Assembly: GCF_016522065.1 (NCBI RefSeq)
Contig: NZ_JAEHFV010000002.1
Location: forward strand, 620,001 to 684,000
DNA: 64,000 bases
DNA from: Flavobacterium agrisoli
GTDB taxonomy: Bacteria > Bacteroidota > Bacteroidia > Flavobacteriales > Flavobacteriaceae
Direction: 5' to 3'
Shown here: positions 41,207 to 51,100 of the stretch, piece after piece
How positions within the stretch are numbered: position 1 is the stretch's first letter
Layout: the number at the start of each line of letters is the position of its first letter
Made by a program: the position numbers and the translations under genes
Notes under the pieces: generated by a model
What the model was told of the DNA's origin: nothing
The model's database searches: none
The model's input: only the letters and a program-made list of their open reading frames with translations

Positions 41207-42586
41207 ATGGCATGTACAAGTTGTTCAACCGCAGACGGAGGCGCTCCTAAAGGTTGTAAAAATAATGGGACTTGCGGCACCGATAGCTGCAACAAATTAA
41301 CGGTTTTCGATTGGCTTTCGAATATGAGTATGCCTAATGGCGATGCTCCTTTTGATTGCGTGGAAGTGCGTTTTAAAAATGGAAGAAAAGATTTTTATAG
41401 AAATACCGAAAAACTAACGTTAAGTATTGGAGATATTGTAGCTACAGTAGCTTCTCCGGGGCATGACATCGGAATTGTAACGCTTACGGGCGAGTTAGTT
41501 CGTATTCAAATGAAGAAAAAAGGCGTTAATCCTGATGCTAATGAAATCCCTAAAATTTACCGAAAAGCAACGCAAAAAGACATCGATATTTGGTCGGTAG
41601 CTCGTGAGCGCGAAGAACCAATGAAGGTACGCGCACGCGAATTGGCGATTATGCAAAAGTTGGAAATGAAAATTTCGGATATCGAATTTCAAGGCGATGG
41701 ATCAAAAGCAACGTTTTACTATACAGCCAATGACCGCGTTGATTTTAGACAATTAATTAAAGATTTTGCAAAAGAATTCAATACCCGAATCGAAATGAAA
41801 CAAGTTGGTTTCCGTCAGGAAGCAGCTCGTTTGGGCGGAATTGGTTCTTGCGGAAGAGAACTTTGTTGTTCGACTTGGTTGACCGATTTTAGAAGCGTTA
41901 ACACATCGGCCGCTCGTTACCAACAACTTTCTTTAAATCCGCAAAAATTAGCAGGACAATGCGGAAAATTAAAATGTTGTTTGAATTACGAACTCGATAC
42001 TTATTTGGATGCCTTAAAGGATTTTCCGGAATATGATGTAAAATTAAGCACCGAAAAAGGAGATGCTATTTGTCAAAAACAAGATATTTTTAAGGGTTTA
42101 ATGTGGTTTGCATACACTAATAATTTTGCAAATTGGCATGTTTTAAAAATCGATCAAGTCAAAGAAATTATTGCCGAGAATAAACTAAAAAACAAAGTTT
42201 CGTCGTTAGAAGATTATGCTCTTGAAACCGAGGCCGAACCTCAAAAAGACTTCAATAACGCTATGGGACAAGAAAGTTTAACACGTTTTGATCAGCCAAA
42301 ACGTAAGAAAAAACCGTCTCGTAAACGCAAAAACACAGGCGATAATGTGTTAGTGCCGCAAGGTAATAAACCAGAAATTAAAGCCAAAAACAATCCAAAC
42401 CAAAACCCAAATCAGAATTCGAATCCGAATGCTAATCCAAAAGCGCGCCATTCGAATCCAAATAAATTGCATAAAAACCCGAACAAGCCGGCTAAAAATA
42501 AAAACAACTCCCAAAATCCCACAGAAGGAAAAAATAAGGAGTTTAAAAAACCCATAACGAATTCTAAAAATGAGAATAAAAAATAG
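41207..42586 (+). CDS. ricT: RicT/PSP1 domain protein with Asn-rich tail
   Basis: Member of the YaaT/RicT (PSP1) family that in Bacillus forms a Fe-S-containing complex acting on RNase Y. Start at MACTSCSTADGG (459 residues), 8 codons inside the open frame. Conserved features: PFDCVEVRFKNGRKDFYRN, then the Cys cluster LGGIGSCGRELCCSTWL and CGKLKCCLNYEL. After about residue 360 comes a basic Lys stretch and about 70 residues of Asn/Pro/Lys low complexity, absent in Bacillus. The 3' end overlaps gldH by 17 bp. A palindrome covers the likely -7 box. Confidence 0.92.
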   Translation: MACTSCSTADGGAPKGCKNNGTCGTDSCNKLTVFDWLSNMSMPNGDAPFDCVEVRFKNGRKDFYRNTEKLTLSIGDIVATVASPGHDIGIVTLTGELVRIQMKKKGVNPDANEIPKIYRKATQKDIDIWSVAREREEPMKVRARELAIMQKLEMKISDIEFQGDGSKATFYYTANDRVDFRQLIKDFAKEFNTRIEMKQVGFRQEAARLGGIGSCGRELCCSTWLTDFRSVNTSAARYQQLSLNPQKLAGQCGKLKCCLNYELDTYLDALKDFPEYDVKLSTEKGDAICQKQDIFKGLMWFAYTNNFANWHVLKIDQVKEIIAENKLKNKVSSLEDYALETEAEPQKDFNNAMGQESLTRFDQPKRKKKPSRKRKNTGDNVLVPQGNKPEIKAKNNPNQNPNQNSNPNANPKARHSNPNKLHKNPNKPAKNKNNSQNPTEGKNKEFKKPITNSKNENKK

Positions 42587-43049
42587 TATCCTACTGCTTC
42601 TTTTGGCGGTGCTGCTTTTTTCTTGTGATAAAAAAAGAGTGTTTGATACCTATCAATCGGTTGGAAGTGCATGGCATAAAGACAGTATAATTACCTTTGA
42701 TTTGCCAAAATTAGACTCTACCAAAAGGTATGATTTGTTTGTGAATTTAAGAGCCAATAACAACTTTCCGTACAACAATTTGTTCTTAATTGTCTCTACC
42801 GAAATGGAAAATGGTTTTACTAAAGTAGATACTTTAGAGTATCAAATGGCCAATCCCGACGGGACTCTTATGGGAAATGGCTTTTCGGACATCAAAGAAA
42901 GCAAACTTTTTTATAAAGAAAATGTAAAGTTTAGAGGACATTATAAAGTGCATATAAAACAAGCAGTTCGCGAATCGGGCAAAGTGGCCGGAGTACAAGA
43001 ACTGCAAGGCATTACAGATGTTGGTTTTAGAATTGAATCAAAAGAATAG
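42570..43049 (+). CDS. gldH: Gliding motility lipoprotein GldH
   Basis: Lipoprotein needed for gliding in Flavobacterium johnsoniae. Lipobox LLFSC (Cys19), then the family opening DKKRVFDTYQSVGSAWHKD and FDLPKLDSTKRYDLFVNLRANNNFPYNNLFL. Length 159 is normal. The start lies 17 bp inside ricT and PBP1A follows 12 bp after, so ricT-gldH-PBP1A is one operon. It indicates a gliding or type IX-equipped organism. Confidence 0.93.
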   Translation: MRIKNSILLLLLAVLLFSCDKKRVFDTYQSVGSAWHKDSIITFDLPKLDSTKRYDLFVNLRANNNFPYNNLFLIVSTEMENGFTKVDTLEYQMANPDGTLMGNGFSDIKESKLFYKENVKFRGHYKVHIKQAVRESGKVAGVQELQGITDVGFRIESKE

Positions 43050-43061
43050 ATTACTACATTT

Positions 43062-45365
43062 ATGGCTACCAAAAAAAACAATACAGCAAAATCGAATACC
43101 GAATACAAAAACTATACGAAGAAGTTTTGGAAAATTTATGGCTACGGACTTTTAGGAATCATCACGTTTTTCCTGTTTGCTTCGTGGGGAATTTTTGGTC
43201 CAATGCCTTCGTTTGAAGATTTAGAAAATCCAGATTCTAATTTGGCTACCGAGATTATTTCTTCTGATGGCGTGGTTATTGGGAAGTATTTTCAAACCAA
43301 CAGATCGCAATTAAAATATTCGGATTTACCCAAAAATTTGGTCGATGCGTTAGTCGCTACCGAAGACGAACGTTTTTACGAACACTCGGGTATTGATGCC
43401 CGCGGAACCCTTCGTGCGGTTTTCACCTTAGGAACTAACGGAGGTGCGAGTACTTTAACGCAGCAATTGGCCAAACAATTGTTTCATGGCGAGGGTTCTA
43501 AATTTTTGCCATTTCGAATTGTACAAAAAATTAAAGAGTGGATTATTGCTACTCGTTTAGAGAGACAATACACCAAAAACGAAATTTTAGCCATGTATTG
43601 CAATGTGTACGATTTTGGTAATTATGCCGTTGGAGTAAGCTCTGCCGCTCAAACTTATTTTTCTAAAGAACCGAAAGACTTAACAGTTGACGAATCGGCT
43701 ATTTTGGTCGGTATGTTCAAAAATTCAGGTTTGTACAATCCGGTTAGAAATCCTGTTGGAGTTAAAAACCGACGTAATGTGGTACTGGCGCAAATGCAAA
43801 AAGCAAAAATGATTAGCAAAGCCGAAAAAGACAGTTTGCAATCCTTACCGATTACGTTGCACTTTAAATTAGAAAGTCACCGTGAAGGTACTGCCACTTA
43901 CTTTAGAGAATACCTTAGGGATTACATGAAAAAATGGGTTGCCGAAAACAAAAAACCAGACGGCACCGATTATGATATTTATAAAGATGGTTTGAAAATT
44001 TACACCACCATCGATTCGAGAATGCAAAAGTACGCCGAAGAAGCCGTAGAAGCGCACATGGCAAACTTACAAGAAGAATTTTTTATTCAATCAAAAGGCA
44101 ATAAAAATGCGCCTTTTGTGAATATTACCGAAAAAGAAACCAACCGCATTATGATGCAAGCCATGAAGGCTTCTAATCGTTGGTACGTAATGAAAGGCGC
44201 TGATAAGACAGACGACGAAATCATTAAATCTTTTGGTGTAAAAACCAAAATGCGCGTGTTTACTTGGAAAGGAGAGCGCGATACGGTGATGACGCCAACC
44301 GATTCTATTCGATATTACAAACATTTCTTGCAGTCCGGATTAATGGCAATGGAGCCTCAAACTGGAAGTATAAAAGCGTGGGTGGGAGGTATTAATTACA
44401 AGTATTTTCAATACGATCACGTAGGACAAGGTGCGCGTCAAGTAGGGTCTACTTTTAAACCTTTTGTGTATGCAACGGCTATCGAAGAGCTTAATATGTC
44501 TCCTTGCGATTCAATTATTGATGCGCCATTTACGATTCCTGTAGGACGTCATCATGTTACGGAAACCTGGACACCAAAAAACTCTAATAATACGTATGTC
44601 GGAATGGTGACGTTGAAAAAAGCATTAGCCAATTCGATCAATACCATTTCAGCAAAATTAATCGACCGCACTGGCCCCGAAGCAGTGGTGAGTTTGGCTC
44701 ATAAACTCGGAATTAAAACGAATATTCCCAATCAGCCTTCTATTGCTTTAGGGGCAGTAGATATTACGGTAGAAGAAATGGTGGCGGCTTACAGTACTTT
44801 TGCTAATCAAGGTGTGTATGTAAAACCGCAATTTTTAAACCGAATTGAAAATAAAAGTGGCGAGGTAATTTACGAACCAATTCCGGAATCACACGATGTT
44901 TTAAATAAAGACATTGCCTTTGCTGTTGTGAAATTATTAGAAGGCGTTACCGAAGGCGGTTCTGGATCTCGTTTGCGTACCCAATATGGCGGAAATGGCG
45001 ATAAACGCTGGACGGGTTATCCTTACATGTTCACCAACCCAATTGCGGGAAAAACAGGAACAACACAAAATCAGTCGGATGGGTGGTTTATGGGGATGGT
45101 ACCTAATTTAGTTACGGGTGTTTGGGTAGGTTGCGAGGATCGTTCGGCACGTTTCAAAAGCATCACCTACGGTCAAGGAGCAACAGCCGCTTTGCCGGTT
45201 TGGGGGTATTTTATGAAAAAATGTTATGCCGATCCAGAACTAAAAGTATCCAAAGGCAATTTTGAACGACCAGCCAATCTTTCTATAAAAGTAGATTGTT
45301 ATGTGCCTAAAAAAGTAAAAGACACCATCAATCCAGAGCAAAACACAGATGAATTTGAATTGTAA
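43062..45365 (+). CDS. Class A penicillin-binding protein 1A
   Basis: Bifunctional peptidoglycan synthase, 767 residues. One membrane anchor (about 24-46). The glycosyltransferase domain has catalytic E101 in ATEDERFYEHSG and the GASTLTQQLAKQL motif. The transpeptidase domain has S463-x-x-K in GSTFKPF, SIN in KALANSINT and KTGT at 664-667. All active-site motifs are intact. Last in the ricT-gldH operon and closed by a strong terminator. Confidence 0.96.
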   Translation: MATKKNNTAKSNTEYKNYTKKFWKIYGYGLLGIITFFLFASWGIFGPMPSFEDLENPDSNLATEIISSDGVVIGKYFQTNRSQLKYSDLPKNLVDALVATEDERFYEHSGIDARGTLRAVFTLGTNGGASTLTQQLAKQLFHGEGSKFLPFRIVQKIKEWIIATRLERQYTKNEILAMYCNVYDFGNYAVGVSSAAQTYFSKEPKDLTVDESAILVGMFKNSGLYNPVRNPVGVKNRRNVVLAQMQKAKMISKAEKDSLQSLPITLHFKLESHREGTATYFREYLRDYMKKWVAENKKPDGTDYDIYKDGLKIYTTIDSRMQKYAEEAVEAHMANLQEEFFIQSKGNKNAPFVNITEKETNRIMMQAMKASNRWYVMKGADKTDDEIIKSFGVKTKMRVFTWKGERDTVMTPTDSIRYYKHFLQSGLMAMEPQTGSIKAWVGGINYKYFQYDHVGQGARQVGSTFKPFVYATAIEELNMSPCDSIIDAPFTIPVGRHHVTETWTPKNSNNTYVGMVTLKKALANSINTISAKLIDRTGPEAVVSLAHKLGIKTNIPNQPSIALGAVDITVEEMVAAYSTFANQGVYVKPQFLNRIENKSGEVIYEPIPESHDVLNKDIAFAVVKLLEGVTEGGSGSRLRTQYGGNGDKRWTGYPYMFTNPIAGKTGTTQNQSDGWFMGMVPNLVTGVWVGCEDRSARFKSITYGQGATAALPVWGYFMKKCYADPELKVSKGNFERPANLSIKVDCYVPKKVKDTINPEQNTDEFEL

Positions 45366-45397
45366 GCTTTCTTTTTTATAGTGTTTCAGATGAAATT

Positions 45398-45433
45398 TAA
45401 AAACCCACAATTTTTTAGAAGTTGTGGGTTTTT
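45398..45433 (+). terminator. Intrinsic terminator after PBP1A
   Basis: Perfect stem AAACCCACAA / TTGTGGGTTT, flanked by A and T runs, with an 11-nt loop. Confidence 0.9.
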
Positions 45434-45512
45434 GCTTTTTTAAAGTTTTGTTTTTTGCTTTTCTGTAAAATCAAATATAATGGCAGGTACTTTTTTGTGA
45501 AATCTTCATTTT

Positions 45513-45540
45513 TTGATTCCATAATATTTATGTAAATTTA
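45513..45540 (+). promoter_or_regulatory. Promoter of CoA-transferase operon
   Basis: TTG (45513-45515), a 17-bp spacer and TAAATTTA (45533-45540; last base differs from consensus), 19 bp before the start codon. Confidence 0.45.
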
Positions 45541-45559
45541 GAAAGCAAAATGCTGTAAT

Positions 45560-46264
45560 ATGATTTCTAAAAAAGTAACTAGCGTTCAAGATGCCCTTCA
45601 AGGAATTGAAAATGGAATGACCATTTTATTTGGTGGATTTGGATTGTGCGGTATTCCCGAAAACTCGATTGCCGAATTGGTTATTAAAGAAACCAAAGAT
45701 TTAACCTGTATTTCTAACAATGCCGGAGTAGATGATTTTGGTTTGGGTTTGCTTTTGCAAAAGAGGCAAATCAAAAAAATGATTTCTTCCTATGTAGGCG
45801 AAAATGCCGAATTTGAGCGGCAAATGCTTTCGGGTGAATTAGAAGTTGAATTGACACCACAAGGTACTTTAGCCGAAAAATGCCGTGCAGCGCAAGCCGG
45901 AATTCCTGCTTTTTTTACGCCAGCAGGTTACGGAACCGAAGTAGCTCAAGGCAAAGAGGTGCGAGAGTTTAATGGGAAAATGCATATCATGGAGGAAGCC
46001 TTTAAAGCCGACTTTTCTATAGTGAAAGCATGGAAAGGCGATGAGGCAGGAAATTTAATTTTCAAAGGAACGGCTCGCAATTTTAATGCGTGTATGGCGG
46101 GAGCTGCCCCTATTACTATTGCAGAAGTAGAAGAATTAGTACCAGCCGGAATGTTAGATCCCAATCAAATTCATATTCCGGGTATTATGGTGCAACGCAT
46201 TTTTCAAGGAGCTAAATTCGAAAAAAGAATCGAGCAACGCACGGTTCGTTCTAAAAACAGTTAA
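45560..46264 (+). CDS. scoA: 3-oxoacid CoA-transferase subunit A
   Basis: Alpha subunit of succinyl-CoA:3-ketoacid-type CoA transferase, which activates acetoacetate. Family motifs: [28 protein letters not shown] and [16 protein letters not shown]. Length 234 is standard. Subunit B begins 12 bp downstream. Direct substrate (acetoacetate or another acid) is inferred from family. Confidence 0.94.
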   Translation: MISKKVTSVQDALQGIENGMTILFGGFGLCGIPENSIAELVIKETKDLTCISNNAGVDDFGLGLLLQKRQIKKMISSYVGENAEFERQMLSGELEVELTPQGTLAEKCRAAQAGIPAFFTPAGYGTEVAQGKEVREFNGKMHIMEEAFKADFSIVKAWKGDEAGNLIFKGTARNFNACMAGAAPITIAEVEELVPAGMLDPNQIHIPGIMVQRIFQGAKFEKRIEQRTVRSKNS

Positions 46265-46276
46265 TACATCCACAAA

Positions 46277-46930
46277 ATGTTAGATAAAATAGGAATTGCA
46301 AAACGAATAGCAAAAGAAGTGCAAGATGGTTATTTTGTTAACCTAGGGATTGGTATTCCCACTTTAGTAGCTAATTACGTTAGAGCTGATATTTCGGTTG
46401 AATTTCAAAGTGAGAATGGTGTTTTAGGAATGGGGCCTTTTCCGTTTGAAGGCGAAGAAGATGCCGATATTATAAACGCTGGAAAACAAACGATTACGAC
46501 TTTGCCAGGAGCTAGTTTTTTTGATTCGGCCTTTAGTTTCGGCATGATACGAAGTAAAAAAGTCGATTTAACGATTTTAGGCGCTATGGAAGTTTCTGAA
46601 AATGGGGATATTGCCAACTGGAAAATTCCTGGAAAAATGGTAAAAGGAATGGGCGGAGCCATGGATTTAGTTGCATCGGCAGAAAATATTATTGTAGCCA
46701 TGATGCACGTTAATAAAGCGGGCGAATCCAAGATTTTGAAAAAATGCACTTTGCCGCTAACAGGTGTAGGTTGCGTAAAAAAAATAGTTACCGAATTGGC
46801 TGTTTTACAAGTTACGCCAAATGGTTTTCAATTGCTAGAGCGCGCTCCGGGAGTTTCTGTAGAACACATCATTAATGCTACCGAAGCCGATTTAATCATC
46901 GCTTCTGAAATTCCTGAAATGGTTATTTGA
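46277..46930 (+). CDS. scoB: 3-oxoacid CoA-transferase subunit B
   Basis: Beta subunit, 217 residues, carrying the catalytic Glu (E46) in QSENGVLGMGPFP that forms the CoA thioester. GIGIPTLVANYV and LTGVGCVKKIVTELAV are family signatures. Directly follows subunit A in a two-gene operon. Confidence 0.95.
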   Translation: MLDKIGIAKRIAKEVQDGYFVNLGIGIPTLVANYVRADISVEFQSENGVLGMGPFPFEGEEDADIINAGKQTITTLPGASFFDSAFSFGMIRSKKVDLTILGAMEVSENGDIANWKIPGKMVKGMGGAMDLVASAENIIVAMMHVNKAGESKILKKCTLPLTGVGCVKKIVTELAVLQVTPNGFQLLERAPGVSVEHIINATEADLIIASEIPEMVI

Positions 46931-47007
46931 AATGTATAAATACGTTTCAATTACCTAGGTTTCACTTAAATTTAACGATTTTTCTCTGTTTAAACATGGC
47001 CTTTCAT

Positions 47008-47040
47008 TGGTCAGAAATGTAAAATTACTTTGTAACTTTG
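47008..47040 (+). promoter_or_regulatory. Promoter of lipoprotein-mfd operon
   Basis: TTG (47008-47010), a 22-bp spacer and TAACTTTG (47033-47040), 19 bp before the start codon. The TTG is part of TTGGTCAGAA, a word also found near two other promoters. Confidence 0.6.
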
Positions 47041-47059
47041 TGAGCTAATTTCGAAATAC

Positions 47060-47662
47060 ATGAACTACAAAAGATTCTGTTTGTTTTTTTTGTTGGCATT
47101 ACTTGCTTCTTGTCAAGATTCAAACGAAAAACGTTTAGCCGAAAATCAAAAAGAAGCCAAACGAAAAGAAGTCATTTTTACCAACATTAGCAAAAATTGG
47201 TCTTTTTACAACGAACCAATTAACGAAGTAGCGTTGGAAACCCAATCTACTTGGAACGAGTGGCGTTCGTTTTTGGCCGAATTAGGCGGAAAACCGCAAA
47301 AAACCATCGGAGCTTTTCAGAAAAAATCCACTACAATTGTTAAAAAAACCTATCTTTTAACCACTACAATTCCACCTCAGTTTAATAATCCTGCCATAAA
47401 AAGCAGGCTTTCGGTACTGTTGACAAAAATCGAAATGATGAATTTATTTATTCATTTGGATAAAATTCCAGATGATAAAGTGGTTTTTTTAATTGGCGAT
47501 ATCAACAAAGAATTGGTGTCTTTGCAACGGCAAATGGATAAAATTGTCGAAGTGGACAAAATACCAAAAGAAGAAGGGGAATCCGAATTAATTCAAATGC
47601 TTAAAGATACCGCTAGAGCGATTCCGGATACACCCAATATACCTTTAAAAACATCGAATTGA
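47060..47662 (+). CDS. Unknown lipoprotein upstream of mfd
   Basis: Predicted lipoprotein of 200 residues with lipobox LLASC (Cys18). The mature part is mostly helical and charged (NEKRLAENQKEAKRKEVIFTN, PPQFNNPAIKSRLSVLLTKIEM). No family recognised. It overlaps the mfd start by 4 bases (TTGA), so the two are translationally coupled, even though one product is exported and the other acts on DNA. Function unknown. Confidence 0.8.
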   Translation: MNYKRFCLFFLLALLASCQDSNEKRLAENQKEAKRKEVIFTNISKNWSFYNEPINEVALETQSTWNEWRSFLAELGGKPQKTIGAFQKKSTTIVKKTYLLTTTIPPQFNNPAIKSRLSVLLTKIEMMNLFIHLDKIPDDKVVFLIGDINKELVSLQRQMDKIVEVDKIPKEEGESELIQMLKDTARAIPDTPNIPLKTSN

Positions 47663-50600
47663 GTAAAGCTGCCTTATATAACACCTATGACAACGCGCCC
47701 AAAACCGGGCAAATAGTACATTTATTACAGAGTCAAACCGAAATTAAATTGCACTTGAGCGGTTTATTGGGATCGGCCTTGTCGTTTCAAATCCGCTCTC
47801 TGTTTTTACAATCGGAATTGCCTTTTTTGCTTGTTTTTCAAAATAAAGAAGAAGCGGCGTATTATTTAAACGACTTGGAGCAAATTGTGGGTGACAATGA
47901 TGTGCTGTTTTACCCGGCGTCTTATCGTAGACCGTATCAAATTGAAGAGACCGATAATGCCAATGTTTTACTGCGTGCGGAGGTTTTAAATCGAATTAAT
48001 TCTCGGAAAAAACCAGCTTTAATTGTTACCTATCCAGAAGCACTTTTTGAAAAAGTAGTTACTCGAAAGGAATTGGATAAAAATACCTTGAAAGTTTCGG
48101 TTGGCGATAAAATTTCAATCGATTTTATTAACGAGGTACTGTTTGAATACGAATTTAAAAGAGTGGATTTTATAACCGAACCTGGAGAATTTTCGGTTCG
48201 AGGTGGTATCGTGGATGTTTTTTCCTTTTCAAATGATAATCCTTACCGAATTGAATTTTTTGGAAACGAAGTCGAATCCATTCGAACCTTTGATGTCGAA
48301 ACCCAATTATCGGTAGCCACACAAAAGAAAATTACGATTATTCCAAATGTGGAAAACAAATTGATTCAAGAAAACAGAGAAAGTTTTTTGAATTATATTT
48401 CCGAAAAAACCGTATTGGTTTTACAACATACCGAAGATTTTTTAACGCAATTGGATAAGCTTTTTGCTAAGGCCGAAGAAGCTTTTGCAAAATTAAGCGG
48501 CGAGATTAAACAAGCTGGACCAGAACATTTGTTCTTAAATCAGCAAACATTTGTAAAAAAAGCGTTGGATTTTTCGGTTATCGAATTGGCCTCAAAACCC
48601 ATTTTTAGAAGCAGTAAGAAATTCGAATTCCACATTCAGCCGCAGCCTTCATTCAACAAACAGTTTGATTTGTTGTTGCATAATTTAAGTGAGCATCATT
48701 TTAATGGCTTCAAAAATTATTTACTCTGTTCTAACGAAAATCAGGCCAAGCGTTTTCATGATATTTTTGAAACTTTAGATGAGGCCAATTCCGAAAATAT
48801 TCGCAAACAATACCATACGGTGGTGCTGCCTTTATATCAAGGATTTATTGATGAAGAGCATCAAATAAGCTGTTATACCGATCATCAAATTTTTGAACGG
48901 TATCATAAGTTTTCCATTAAAAACGGCTATTCGAAAAAGCAAAACATCACTTTAAAAGAGCTTACCACTTTAGCTGTTGGCGATTATGTTACACACATCG
49001 ATCACGGAATTGGTAAGTTTGGCGGTTTGCAAAAAATTCAGGTGGAAGGTAAAACGCAGGAAGCGATTAAATTGGTTTATGCCGATAATGATATCGTGTA
49101 TGTGAGCATTCATTCCTTACATAAAATTGCGAAATACAATGGCAAGGATGGCGCTCCACCAAAAATTTATAAATTAGGTTCTAACGCTTGGAAAGTTTTA
49201 AAACAAAAAACCAAAGCGAGAGTTAAACACATTGCTTTCAATTTAATTCAATTGTACGCCAAACGCAGATTAGAAAAAGGTTTTCAATATGCGCCCGACA
49301 GTTATTTACAAAACGAATTAGAAAGTTCGTTTATTTACGAAGATACACCCGACCAAGTGAAGTCGACACAAGAGGTTAAAGCCGATATGGAGAGCGATCG
49401 ACCGATGGATCGTTTGGTGTGTGGTGATGTTGGTTTTGGTAAAACCGAAGTAGCAATTAGAGCGGCATTTAAAGCGGTTGACAACAGTAAACAAGTGGCG
49501 GTTTTAGTGCCAACCACAATTTTGGCGTACCAACATTACCGTACTTTTTCGGAACGATTAAAGGATATGCCTGTAAATATTGGGTATTTGAATCGTTTTA
49601 AATCAGCCAAACAAAAAACCGAAACCTTAAAACAATTGGCCGAGGGAACTTTGGATATTATTATCGGAACCCATCAGTTGGTGAATAAAAATGTGGTTTT
49701 TAAAGATTTGGGCTTGTTGATTGTAGACGAGGAGCAAAAATTTGGCGTAAATGTAAAAGATAAACTCAAAACTATTGCGGCTAATGTAGATACCTTAACG
49801 CTAACGGCAACACCGATTCCGCGAACGTTACAGTTTTCGTTGATGGCGGCTCGTGATTTATCGGTAATATCGACACCTCCACCAAACCGTTATCCAATAG
49901 AAACCAATGTGGTTGGCTTTAATGAAGAGTTGATTCGTGATGCTATTTCGTATGAATTGGAGCGCAATGGACAAGTATATTTCATCAATAACCGAATTGA
50001 AAATATCAAAGAAGTGGCAGGTATGATTCAGCGTTTGGTGCCCGATGCCAAAGTTGGAATTGGACATGGTCAAATGGATGGTAAGAAATTAGAAGAGTTA
50101 ATGTTGGCTTTTATGAATGGTGAATTTGATGTTTTGGTGGCCACCACAATTATCGAAAGTGGTTTGGATGTGCCAAATGCCAATACCATTTTTATTAATA
50201 ATGCCAATAATTTTGGTTTATCCGATTTGCATCAAATGAGAGGTCGAGTAGGTAGAAGTAACAAAAAAGCTTTTTGCTATTTTATTTGCCCACCGTATTC
50301 TTCCATGACCGAAGAAGCTCGAAAACGAATGCAAGCTTTGGAACAATTTAGTGAATTAGGGAGTGGTTTTAATATTGCCATGAAAGATCTTGAAATTCGA
50401 GGTGCAGGTGATTTATTAGGTGGAGAACAAAGCGGATTTATCAACGAAATTGGTTTCGATACCTATCAAAAAATCATGAACGAAGCCATCGAAGAGCTCA
50501 AGGAAAATGAATTTAAAGAGTTGTATCCCGAAGAGAATAATATTGATACCAAAGAATATGTGAAAGACTTGCAAATTGATACCGATTTCGAACTATTGTT

Positions 50601-51018
50601 TCCAGATGAATACATCAACACGGTTTCGGAACGTTTGGTTTTGTACAACGAATTAGGTGCTATTAAAACAGAACAAGAATTGCAAGAATACGAACGAAAA
50701 CTTATCGACCGTTTTGGGCCTTTGCCTAAAGAAGCCGTTGCACTGCTTAATAGTATTCGCATAAAATGGATTGCTACGAAAGTGGGAATTGAAAAATTAG
50801 TGATGAAACAAGGCAAAATGATTGGTTATTTTGTTTCCGATCAACAGTCGGATTATTACCAATCGGCTAAATTTAGAGAAGTATTGCAATTTGTACAACA
50901 ACATGCTTCGATTTGCAAAATGAAAGAAAAACAAACGGTAAATGGTTTGCGATTGCTTTTAACTTTTGATCAGGTAAAATCCATTTCTAAAGCGCTCGAA
51001 TTGATGCGATTATTTTAA
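47659..51018 (+). CDS. mfd: Transcription-repair coupling factor Mfd
   Basis: Translocase that removes stalled RNA polymerase and recruits UvrA, 1119 residues. Start is TTG (SKAALYNTYDN), overlapping the upstream stop. Order: UvrB-like region (about 1-330), RNA polymerase interaction domain (GDYVTHIDHGIGKFGG), helicase with Walker A VCGDVGFGKTEVA, DEEQ box in LLIVDEEQKFGV, TRG motif region (HQMRGRVGRSNKKAFCY) and the C-terminal UvrA-binding part. Complete. Confidence 0.96.
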   Translation: MSKAALYNTYDNAPKTGQIVHLLQSQTEIKLHLSGLLGSALSFQIRSLFLQSELPFLLVFQNKEEAAYYLNDLEQIVGDNDVLFYPASYRRPYQIEETDNANVLLRAEVLNRINSRKKPALIVTYPEALFEKVVTRKELDKNTLKVSVGDKISIDFINEVLFEYEFKRVDFITEPGEFSVRGGIVDVFSFSNDNPYRIEFFGNEVESIRTFDVETQLSVATQKKITIIPNVENKLIQENRESFLNYISEKTVLVLQHTEDFLTQLDKLFAKAEEAFAKLSGEIKQAGPEHLFLNQQTFVKKALDFSVIELASKPIFRSSKKFEFHIQPQPSFNKQFDLLLHNLSEHHFNGFKNYLLCSNENQAKRFHDIFETLDEANSENIRKQYHTVVLPLYQGFIDEEHQISCYTDHQIFERYHKFSIKNGYSKKQNITLKELTTLAVGDYVTHIDHGIGKFGGLQKIQVEGKTQEAIKLVYADNDIVYVSIHSLHKIAKYNGKDGAPPKIYKLGSNAWKVLKQKTKARVKHIAFNLIQLYAKRRLEKGFQYAPDSYLQNELESSFIYEDTPDQVKSTQEVKADMESDRPMDRLVCGDVGFGKTEVAIRAAFKAVDNSKQVAVLVPTTILAYQHYRTFSERLKDMPVNIGYLNRFKSAKQKTETLKQLAEGTLDIIIGTHQLVNKNVVFKDLGLLIVDEEQKFGVNVKDKLKTIAANVDTLTLTATPIPRTLQFSLMAARDLSVISTPPPNRYPIETNVVGFNEELIRDAISYELERNGQVYFINNRIENIKEVAGMIQRLVPDAKVGIGHGQMDGKKLEELMLAFMNGEFDVLVATTIIESGLDVPNANTIFINNANNFGLSDLHQMRGRVGRSNKKAFCYFICPPYSSMTEEARKRMQALEQFSELGSGFNIAMKDLEIRGAGDLLGGEQSGFINEIGFDTYQKIMNEAIEELKENEFKELYPEENNIDTKEYVKDLQIDTDFELLFPDEYINTVSERLVLYNELGAIKTEQELQEYERKLIDRFGPLPKEAVALLNSIRIKWIATKVGIEKLVMKQGKMIGYFVSDQQSDYYQSAKFREVLQFVQQHASICKMKEKQTVNGLRLLLTFDQVKSISKALELMRLF

Positions 51019-51032
51019 TTTTTTTTATTCTT

Positions 51033-51100
51033 CAGCCCCTCATCAGGCTGTTTTTGGATATTTTTAGTCTTTAAAGCTCAGTTTTTTCTGAGCTTTTTTT
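51033..51100 (+). terminator. Two tandem terminators after mfd
   Basis: First, CAGCC / GGCTG (8-nt loop) followed by TTTTT. Second, AAAGCTCAG / CTGAGCTTT (51073-51096, 6-nt loop) followed by a T run. Confidence 0.85.
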
